A stretch of DNA of 11,020 bases from Podochytrium sp. JEL0797. Lineage: Eukaryota; Chytridiomycota; Chytridiomycetes; Chytridiales; Chytriomycetaceae. Position numbers and translations under genes: made by a program. Shown here piece by piece: positions 1 through 6,453 of this stretch. How positions within the stretch are numbered: position 1 is the stretch's first letter; each line of letters opens with the position of its first letter. Where the stretch lies: assembly GCA_027596195.1 (NCBI GenBank), contig JADGJG010000911.1, positions 1 through 11,020 on the forward strand, written 5' to 3'. A model generated the notes under the pieces. The model was given only the letters and a program-made list of their open reading frames with translations, had not been told where the DNA came from and did not search any database.

Positions 1-44
1 AAGTCAAATCACCACCAACCTCACACCACCACCAACCCGCAACC
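1..44 (+). promoter_or_regulatory. NHP2 5' leader / proximal promoter, CACC-rich
   Basis: The 44 bases before the NHP2 start codon are almost free of G and carry repeated CACC/CCAACC words, as in a short pyrimidine/adenine-rich 5' leader. The start context is AACCATGG, with C at -3 and G at +4. The transcription start and any further promoter lie outside or at the edge of the window. Confidence 0.4.
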
Positions 45-852
45 ATGGCCAAAGACGAGGAGAAAAAGAAGGCCAAGAAGGAGAAGAAGGCCGCCGCAGC
101 AGTCGCCGACGAAGCCATGGACGTGGATGTTGCCGCCACTGAGGAGAAGAAGGACGAGGGAATCTCGTACGAGCAGCGCTGTCTGAGTGTGCAGCCCATT
201 GCGCACCCGTTGGCATCCAAGAAGCTGTGCAAGAAGGTCTACAAGACTATTAAGAAGGGTAACGATTGCCTTCTGATTCTGTTGGGGGTGGTTGGGGAAG
301 TGGGGCTGATCGTGGCTTTTTGTTTCAACAGCGGCCAAGGCTAAGGGCATCAAGCGGGGCGTGAAGGAGGTTGTGAAAGGATTGAGAAAGGGCTCTAAAG
401 GGTGAGTCGAGGTTTTTATTTGCGCGACGTGGATGCGGTTTCGAGTGGGTGCGGGAGTGCCCTCCAAAAAAAAAAAAAAACGGCGCCGTGACTCCGCACC
501 GTTCGAATCGAATTCCAACCAATGACACACCCCTCTGTTCCCATACCTACCATGTATTCTAAACACCGCATTCAATTCCAGAATCGTGATTCTCGCCGGA
601 GACATTTCCCCCATCGACGTCATCACCCACCTTCCCGTCATGTGCGAGGACAACCAAGTCCCGTACGTCTACGCGCCCTCCAAGCAGGACCTCGGTGCTG
701 CCAGCAACACCAAGAGACCCACATCGTGTGTCATGATTGTGAACCCGTCGGCCCTGAAAAACAAGGAGGCCGCCGCCGAGTTCAAGGAGTATTTCGATGA
801 TTTGAATGCGGAGGTGACGGAGTTGAATGCCAAGATGATTACAACTCTTTAA
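45..852 (+). CDS. NHP2: H/ACA snoRNP core protein NHP2 (L7Ae/L30e family), 3 exons
   Basis: Exons 45-258, 332-401 and 582-852 join in frame (555 nt) to a 184-aa protein, close to the roughly 150-175 aa usual for the family. Residues 1-45 are a charged tail: Lys-rich, then acidic. The L7Ae RNA-binding domain follows from about residue 57: PLASKKLCKKVYKTIKKAAK, then GIKRGVKEVVKGLRKG, AGDISPIDVITHLPVMCED, and PSKQDLGAA before KRPTS. These match NHP2 of yeast and man, including the basic RNA-binding helix and the LGAA segment. The family binds the kink-turn-like part of H/ACA guide RNAs with Cbf5, Nop10 and Gar1, and directs pseudouridylation of rRNA and snRNA in the nucleolus. Introns are 259-331 (73 nt) and 402-581 (180 nt), with donors GTAACG and GTGAGT. 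The related protein Snu13/NHP2L1 is excluded because it lacks this tail and differs in the core. The gene converges on RPC9. Confidence 0.97.
402..581 (+). other. NHP2 intron 2 with hairpin and A15 tract
   Basis: This 180-nt GT-AG intron is more than twice the length of its neighbour. It carries a possible stem: 448-458 pairs with 491-500 over ten base pairs with one bulged G (G455). The loop contains an uninterrupted run of 15 A (466-480). The sequence CTAAACAC near 560-567 may hold the branch point, and CAATTCCAG is the acceptor. I recognise no RNA gene in it. Confidence 0.6.
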
Positions 853-906
853 GCTTGGGGGGAATACAAAAATATGTTGAATTATCGCGTTTTATTATTT
901 CATGAA
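853..906. promoter_or_regulatory. Convergent 3' ends of NHP2 and RPC9
   Basis: Only 54 bp separate the stop codons of the tail-to-tail genes NHP2 (+) and RPC9 (-). The spacer is AT-rich and must serve as 3' end for both, so the two 3' UTRs probably overlap. A canonical AATAAA lies on the minus strand. On the plus strand I see only A-rich words such as AATACAAAAATATG. Confidence 0.5.
891..896 (-). terminator. Putative polyadenylation signal AATAAA for RPC9
   Basis: A perfect AATAAA occurs on the minus strand, starting ten bases after the RPC9 TAA stop. Its position fits a very short 3' UTR. AATAAA alone is weak evidence in fungi, where the signal is degenerate. Confidence 0.45.
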
Positions 907-1342
907 TTATTGCTGCATCGTGCCCACATGCTCTTGGATCATGGCCAGCATCTCTTCGACCTGTTCCTCCGTGTACCGGTCTCCCAACTCTTCAATCATC
1001 AAATACAGCTCGACATGCGACGTGGGGCACGAATTGACGATCATCAGCACCTCCGCCTTCATCAGACCCAGGCTCTTGAGCTTCTGCGCCAGCTGCAGCG
1101 ACTGTGTTGAATCGAGGGTCGTGGACGTGACAGGGTTCGTGAGGTATCTCGTGACCTGGGTTTGGTTCGTTATGTTTTGGGCTTCGCAGTTCGCCCCGCA
1201 TCCTTCGTTTTACCTCGAACGAAACTGTCCGTAGGTGCTGGCTGTTGTTGTTGTGGCTCTGGTGGTCTGTGGGGTCGCACGTTCGCAGGAATTCGAGCAC
1301 TTCAGCGTTCGACAGCAGCTTTGGTTGCGGGGGGACGGCCAT
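907..1342 (-). CDS. RPC9: RNA polymerase III subunit RPC9 (Rpc17/CRCP, Rpb4 family), 2 exons
   Basis: Exon 1 is 1342-1214 and exon 2 is 1155-907. The 58-nt intron has donor GTAAAA and acceptor AACCCAG and splits between codons, giving 125 aa. The N-terminus carries LLSNAEVLEFLRT, as in RPC9, whose N-terminus reads L(T/S)N.EVL..LR. Residues 40-57 (VSFEVTRYLTNPV) start the Rpb4/HRDC-like helical domain. The C-terminus has LMKAEVLMIVNSCP, then HVELYLMIEELGDRYTEEQV, the conserved LTKAE...N..P...VE..L.IEE...R.TEEQ pattern. In the family RPC9 pairs with RPC8 as the stalk of RNA polymerase III, which contacts TFIIIB/Brf1 and is needed for initiation on tRNA and 5S genes. A poly-Asn/Gln patch (HNNNSQH) sits in the variable linker just before the exon junction. 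The Pol II paralogue RPB4 is less likely given the TEEQ C-terminus and the short length. Confidence 0.93.
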
Positions 1343-1441
1343 TATTGGAGATTACGAATAACAAAAAACAAAAACAACTTTTTCTTTCTTCCATTCGCGT
1401 TCCCCTTCTCGTTCCCCTTTCTCACTTCAATCATACAATTT
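1343..1441 (-). promoter_or_regulatory. RPC9 promoter / UBC8 3' region
   Basis: These 99 bp lie between the UBC8 stop and the RPC9 start, both on the minus strand, and must hold the UBC8 3' end and the RPC9 promoter. On the plus strand they contain a CGTTCCCCTT word twice at a 12-bp period (1398-1407 and 1410-1419). On the coding strand there is also a purine-rich/T-rich stretch just before the RPC9 ATG. No TATA box or AATAAA is clear. Confidence 0.4.
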
Positions 1442-2669
1442 TTATAACTCCAGCCCTGCCGCCTCATCATCTTCAAACGAATGAATCGAACTCATGTCAT
1501 CGTCGTCGTCATCATCCTGCCCCGACGCCTCCACCGCTTCTTTTGTCGCGTATTTCGATGTGTGGTCTAACAAATCCAAAAAGAAATCAACAAACCCAGA
1601 AAACACTCACAAACCAACACACAAAAACTCACCCTTCACTTTTGTCTCATAGGCCGCCGGATCCCGCATCAATATCGCCGCCGCTTCTCCGTTCAATGGG
1701 TCTGTTGGGTTCGGGTATCTCAACAGTTGCGGGAGAAAGACTTCGAAAATGTTGATCATGTCTGGTGAGGAAGGGAGGGATTGGCGGTTTAATATGTTGG
1801 AGGTCGTGGTGGAGGGGCAAGAAGAGACGCAGCCCTTACCAAACATTGGCGACCAAGTTTGATTGATCACGTCCAAACACACGGATCCAGACCTGTGTTT
1901 TGATTCACAACAACCAAAAAAGGAAATGTCAATCCCGCGAAACAAAGACACAAAAACCGAGCCGGGGGGTGCAACGCCGGGTGAAAGGGAGAGAGAGCGC
2001 GAGAGAGAGAAGGGGATCAAAGCACATGCAGCACGTACAGCTCGTCAATGTTTGGATGAAAGATTTTGTTCATGAAGCCAATCGACGGCGACTTGTAGGG
2101 ATACTGGTCGGGCAACTCGACATGGACCTTCCACAATCCGCCCTTGAATGGAGCTGAAGAGAAAGAATTGTGAGCAACGCAATCATGACAGGAAACGGGG
2201 CCGAGACCAAACAAATAAAAAGACTCAACTGTCTTCGGGGCCGTGGAACAGCACGAAAAACTCCTGCATCGAGTCGTTCACGAGCGTGACTTCGTAGTCG
2301 CTCATCAGGCTGTGAATTAAAAAACAAGGGGTTAACCAACCACGCAAGAAGCAGGGAGGCACCTCCGAGGGGGATCGTTATTCGTTGTTCCGGTTGGAGC
2401 GATACTGCCTCCTATCCCACTTCTACTAGTACATCGAGAGACTCTCTAGTGCTGTGATCGACTGTCCACCACGCGCGGGTTGGTTTGTTGCAGAACCTCA
2501 TGAACAAGGTGGCTCCCCCACTCTTCCGCCCCACCGCGCCCATCTCACTCCCCGCCTTATGCACAAGACACGAATCCGACCAGCACGCTCATGATCCAAA
2601 GAGGAAAGGTGTCCAAAAGACTCACAGCTTCATCATGTCAACTTCGATTCTCCGCTTCGGGCTTGACAT
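1442..2669 (-). CDS. UBC8: Ubiquitin-conjugating enzyme E2 H (UBC8/UBE2H), 6 exons
   Basis: Exons (minus strand) are 2669-2626, 2309-2230, 2153-2039, 1892-1840, 1761-1633 and 1566-1442. The 546 nt encode 181 aa, against 183 for human UBE2H. The start [20 protein letters not shown] is typical of the family. The UBC fold runs to about residue 150, with the HPN motif at 74-76 (IFHPNIDEL) and the catalytic Cys85 in [17 protein letters not shown]. The C-terminus is a seven-Asp run followed by a Ser/acidic tail ([11 protein letters not shown]) ending GLEL, matching the acidic tail of UBE2H. In yeast Ubc8 works with the GID/CTLH E3 ligase to mark gluconeogenic enzymes such as fructose-1,6-bisphosphatase for degradation on glucose. 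Introns are 316, 76, 146, 78 and 66 nt; the second has donor GTTGAG. The start is fixed by a tiny 44-nt first exon whose split Leu codon restores the family sequence. Confidence 0.97.
1987..2014. repeat. GA/CT-rich microsatellite in UBC8 intron 3
   Basis: The plus strand has runs of GA on both sides of GCGC; the UBC8 transcript therefore reads CT-rich. It lies about 25 nt inside the donor end of the 146-nt intron 1893-2038, not at the acceptor, so it is not the normal polypyrimidine tract. It partly explains the greater length of this intron. Confidence 0.7.
2310..2625 (-). other. UBC8 intron 1, 316 nt, with inverted repeats
   Basis: This intron separates the 15-residue first coding segment from the rest of UBC8. 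It uses donor GTGAGT and acceptor TTCACAG. It contains an inverted repeat, GGAGGCA at 2355-2361 with TGCCTCC at 2406-2412, with a smaller nested ATCG/CGAT pair (2374-2377, 2400-2403). Next to it is ACTAG/CTAGT (2425-2429, 2446-2450). No open frame on either strand resembles a known protein, and I see no tRNA or snRNA signature. Confidence 0.6.
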
Positions 2670-2749
2670 ATCGGAAAGTTTTTTTTTGTGGTTTGTTTTT
2701 GTTCGTTTTTTTTTCTCTCTCTCTCGCTCTTCCATGCACTCATTCCGTT
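2670..2749 (-). promoter_or_regulatory. UBC8 promoter / PMS1 3' region
   Basis: Eighty bases separate the PMS1 stop from the UBC8 ATG on the same strand. On the coding strand the order is a GA-rich stretch, A9, and further A-rich blocks including another A9 just before the UBC8 start (T runs on the plus strand near 2680-2714). No AATAAA is present. The stretch must hold the end of PMS1 transcription and the start of UBC8. Confidence 0.4.
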
Positions 2750-5700
2750 TTAGATCCTCCGCATGTCAAACAAATGTCTCATTGTTGGCCTCCCGTGTGG
2801 ACAATTCCACGGATGCTCCAACCCGTTCAAGTTCGTTACAATCTGCGACAGAAACATGAAAAAGAGAGTTCAGCCTCAAAACGCCACCCATCAAAGACAC
2901 ACCCACACACAGAAACGCGAAAACCACAAAACATATTCTCATTCTCACCTTCTCCATCGCACTCATGCTCAACGCGTCGCCAATCATGATGGACTTGCGA
3001 CACGCCTTGGACGCCAACTGCGCCAACACGCGTGCGCATTTCACGTTCGCGAGGCCAGAGGTTGTGGTGGCGTCGTTGATTTTGTGGAGAAGGTCTTCGA
3101 GGTCTGCAAACAAAATACACCGCCAAACGGGGTTGGGTGAGTGGGTGGGGCTGGGATGAGAAAAAACGAGTGACACGCACCTCCGACTCCAAATGTGGTA
3201 GTGGATTGCGGGATCGCCACCAAAAACACGCGGCTTCCCGTGTGTCTCGTTTCATCAACCATGACTTCGAATCCGTTTTTTCTGAGGCAAAAAAAGGCGT
3301 CAGAAACACACAAAACACACGCGCCCTCCCAATCCGCCCATCACACACTCACTTCAAAATATCCTGATGCTCAATCGCCAATAACTCCAACTGCGCAGGC
3401 AACTCCAACGGCATCGGACTAATCAACCGTTGACTCGTAAACTTCCACGACGTCATCAAATCTTCGTAATTGTACTTTTCGTCACTGCACAACCAAAACT
3501 TTTTCAGAACAACACACCCACACACACAAAAACCCCACTCACCTCGCATGTTGATCCACAATAAACAAATCCCCCCTCAACTCCACCACAATAAACCCCA
3601 AATTGAACTGCCCCAACACCCGCATCTCCAAGAAATCCGTCTTGCGAATGTATCGGTTCAACTCTTCCACCGCCAACTGTTCCTTATCGCGTCGGATCCC
3701 GGACTCGAACCGCGCTGCAGCTTCCTTTGATTGCTGTACCCTCGATTGCTGCTGTTGATCGCGTTTTGCGCGCGAGGTGTAGAGGTGGGCGATGCTGTCC
3801 GAGTTGAGGGTGCGTTCGTGCGTGTGGATTGATTCAATCAGTTTTTGGGTGTTGAGGGTGGGGATGGTTTGGGTGAGGAGTGGGGTGCGGAAGGGGGTGG
3901 AGGGTTGTCGTGTTGGTTGGGAGGATGGTGTGGACGTAGGTCGCGTCGGTTGGGAGGATGGTGTGGATGTGGGTGGGCGAGCGGTGGAGGTCGAGGATTG
4001 GCGGGAGGAAGGGAAGGGGGAAGGCGGCGCGTTGGTGGATGGGGTGGGGCGAGAGAGAGGAGAAGAAGGCCCGCCACTGCGCTGTTGTTGCTGTTGCAGT
4101 TGTTGACTCTGCGCCATGAGTTCCAATACGCGTGGTCGCGGCTGTGACGATAAAGTCCGAGGCGATTCAGTGAATTGGACGACTGGCGCGGCACTATCAC
4201 CGTTGCTGCTTGGCGACACCACGCGTAAAGACGAGGAAGGAGATGCCTCCTCGTGCGTTCTAATTCGTTTCAGAGACTCATCCATCGCGTGCGGATGCAC
4301 GTGTGTCGCGTCTCGCTTGTGGCAGCTCGCGTCGCCACTGCAACAGCTTTCAGCGCATATGGAAGCGGATTGGGCAGGATCATGAACGATATCGACGTTG
4401 CTGCTGCTGCTGCTGCCGGAGATTGGGGTCGCCCGAGAGTCCCTCGACGCATTGTCCGAATCGACGTTCATGCCCACAGCAGCGGCGGCGGGAGATTCGA
4501 AAATCGGAAATGAGGGACGCGTGGGGAATTTGGAGACGGCAAACGCTCGGTTCGGTGAAAATAGGCGGTCCAACTCGTTCTGATGGGGGTTTCGAAAGTC
4601 AGATGTTTCGGATCGAAGCCCAAGAACCACATTCGCCAAAAAACCTTGATGTTCTCAAAAATGACGCGCTCGTTGTGGAGAAAGATGGTTCGCTTGTTGG
4701 GTGAAACGTTGACATCGTACATGTCTTTCGAACGAAGTGAAAAAAAGTGTGAGTGAGAACGTTCGTCAGAAGCATGAAACAAATGGCCGGCTTTACCAGG
4801 CTCCATAATCAAGTTCCAAACAATCATTGGATACTGATGCGAATTGTACGTTCTATACACCTCGTTCGCAACTTTGGCCAACTGCATGAGAATAATCAGA
4901 ACAACCTGGCCAACCAAACAGCGTGGAGACAGAAAAAGAACCTTTGGCAAATCGCACGGCCGATTATTGATGTAAAAAAACTGACGATCGCTGGACGTGC
5001 GGCCATGGGTTTGAACCGGTCGCGATATAAGTCCATGCACGCGGATGGTGGCACCGTCGGGAGTGTTTTGAGACTCTTCCGATTCCTGTGTGGGAAGTTC
5101 CGAGACATCAGAACGTTGCGAATCGGCATCGGGTTTATCGTCGTCGTCGTCGGTATCCGATTTTTTGGAGGAAGCTTGTTTTGGTTTCGTGGACCCGTTC
5201 GGGGTTGATGTGGAGGACGAGGATGACACAGAGATATCGACTTCCATGATGGAGGACAAGGATTTGGCGCCAAACACGCTTGACATGTTCAGTTTGATGG
5301 TCGGGCTGCCGCATGTGGAGACGAGGATGTTCCTTCCACTGTCATGTTTGTTTTTGATGAGTCCAAAATCGCCTTCTTCGTTTCGCTTTCGCGCTGTCGT
5401 AATTGGCCAGCTGCAGCTCGCTGATGACGGGGGAGACGAAATGGTATAGGCGTATTCGAGTCTTTCGCATCGACTTCTCTCCTCAAGATCGCGTCGCATA
5501 CCTCTTGATGCTCAGATTCACGGCGGTAATCCGCACATTCACTGCCACGAGGGCAAACGCTTGCAACAGGTCAATGCACTTGTTGAGTTCGCGTTTGAAG
5601 TGTTTTTTGAATTCACGCAGACGCACGGGGAGGGTCGCAAACAGGTTTTTGACAGTGATTGTGGTTCCTGAGAAAGTGGGGGGAGGTGCGCGGTTTGAAC

Positions 5701-6410
5701 AGGATTGACTGTTTTCGGACAAAACAAACAACAAAAACGAACCGCGTTCGCGGGCCGTGGGTTCCTGGCTTACTAGAACACCGTGGCAGTCGTATTCAAG
5801 CTTCACTGCGGATTCTTCATCTTCGTCATTGTCGTTCTGTTCGCGTTCGTACTTTGTGGCTACGGAGAGGCCGCCGGCCACGGCACAAAGCGAGCTGAGG
5901 GCCTCTGTGAGAATAGTGATCGGATTAGGAGGAATAAGGGAACCAATAAACATCCAGGCGCTGAGATCAAGGGAGACTAAAAACACGGACGGAATCGAAA
6001 ACGCACCACCGCGGAAGCCAAACGAGGTAACACTCGCAAGGTCACCAAAGTCTTCAATCTTGGAAGTGCAGTGTTTGAGACACAGGGCAGAGTAGTTTGA
6101 GGAGTGGATTCCGGTGCCATTGTCTGAGGTGTTTTTCTAAGAACAACTCACGCACGCAACCCACACGCACCAACAACCACGAGTGTGTCCAGACCACCCG
6201 CATCCGTGGTGGTGAAGCGAACCTCGATGGCCGAGGCCTGAGCATCGAGCGCGTTTTCAACGAGTTCCTGGCAGAGAGAGTGAGAACTCCTAGGGAAACT
6301 CCATATTAAGAAGGCAGAAGCATTCGTACCTTTACGCAGCCAACTAGGTCGCTAATGACCTGCCCTGCACAGATGCGATGCACAGAGCTCTTGTCGATCG
6401 CTTTGATCAT
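2750..6410 (-). CDS. PMS1: DNA mismatch repair endonuclease PMS1 (MutL-alpha; human PMS2), 13 exons
   Basis: Exons: 6410-6330, 6267-6171, 6123-6007, 5904-5743, 5667-5502, 5410-4942, 4881-4797, 4724-4645, 4579-3543, 3484-3353, 3281-3181, 3103-2949 and 2842-2750 (2,775 nt, 924 aa). The GHKL ATPase is complete: ELVENALDA (28-36), DNGTG (60-64), GFRGEALSS (95-103) and GTTITVKNLFATLPVR (153-168). An acidic Ser/Asp-rich insert lies in the transducer domain before SSDRQFFYINNRPCDLPK. A disordered Ser/Thr/Pro linker with poly-Gln follows (about 430-680). The C-terminus has the nuclease motif DQHASDEKYNYE (D761, E767, E772), QRLISP (783-788, cf. the PCNA-contact QRLIAP of PMS2), SKACRKS (874-880) and CPHGRP (908-913), so nicking activity should be intact. 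With MLH1 it cuts the error-containing strand after MutS recognition. The start is the only in-frame ATG (MIKAIDKSSVH). The exon 5/6 junction is the least certain. Confidence 0.98.
3847..3904 (+). repeat. G-run cluster in the PMS1 linker exon
   Basis: On the plus strand (template of PMS1) at least seven runs of three to five G occur within about 58 bases with short spacers, which meets the usual G-quadruplex pattern. On the coding side the same DNA encodes the Pro/Thr-rich linker (TPFRTP, TIPTLNT), so composition alone may explain it. Confidence 0.6.
3915..3980 (-). repeat. 33-bp tandem repeat encoding an 11-residue PMS1 linker unit
   Basis: Two 33-bp copies (3915-3947 and 3948-3980) share their first 20 bases exactly. 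They encode STPSSQPTRPT and STPSSQPTRQP in the disordered linker of PMS1. The period keeps the reading frame, so copy-number change would alter linker length without a frameshift. Confidence 0.85.
4079..4110 (-). repeat. Poly-Gln codon repeat in PMS1
   Basis: GTTGTTGCTGTTGCAGTTGTTG on the plus strand corresponds to mixed CAA/CAG codons and encodes the QQLQQQQQ tract in the PMS1 linker. The mixed codons suggest an old tract rather than a recently expanded pure repeat. Confidence 0.8.
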
Positions 6411-6453
6411 TTCTTCTCGAAGGATATTTTTTTGCCGAAGAACTCCCCGCGAA
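6411..6453. promoter_or_regulatory. 43-bp divergent start region shared by PMS1 and TOR
   Basis: The PMS1 ATG (minus, 6410-6408) and the TOR ATG (plus, 6454-6456) face away from each other with 43 bp between them. The spacer holds a T7 run (ATATTTTTTTG) and a CCCCGCG block. There is too little room for two separate promoters plus leaders, so the promoter elements or 5' UTRs must overlap the opposite gene. The TOR start context GCGAAATGG has A at -3 and G at +4. Confidence 0.65.

Noticed and set aside
492..512. tRNA-like B-box core GTTCGAATC in NHP2 intron 2.
   Set aside because: No A box at the right distance, no acceptor stem, and no T-run terminator follows. The match is probably by chance.
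21..653. A 210-residue open frame antisense to NHP2.
   Set aside because: It runs across two clear NHP2 introns and exons, is low-complexity (Leu/Phe-rich from Lys codons read backwards), and has no recognisable domain.
1235..1755. Plus-strand open frames across RPC9 exon 1 and the UBC8 3' end.
   Set aside because: Shadows of the two minus-strand genes; no homology or splice logic of their own.
2310..2500. H/ACA or C/D snoRNA in UBC8 intron 1.
   Set aside because: No H box with a 3' ACA after the hairpins, and the only TGATGA-like words on that strand fall in exon sequence at the intron edges.
3792..4147. Long plus-strand frames rich in Gly/Trp/Arg opposite the PMS1 linker.
   Set aside because: They are the antisense reading of Ser/Thr/Pro codons. 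The minus strand holds the conserved PMS1 exon.
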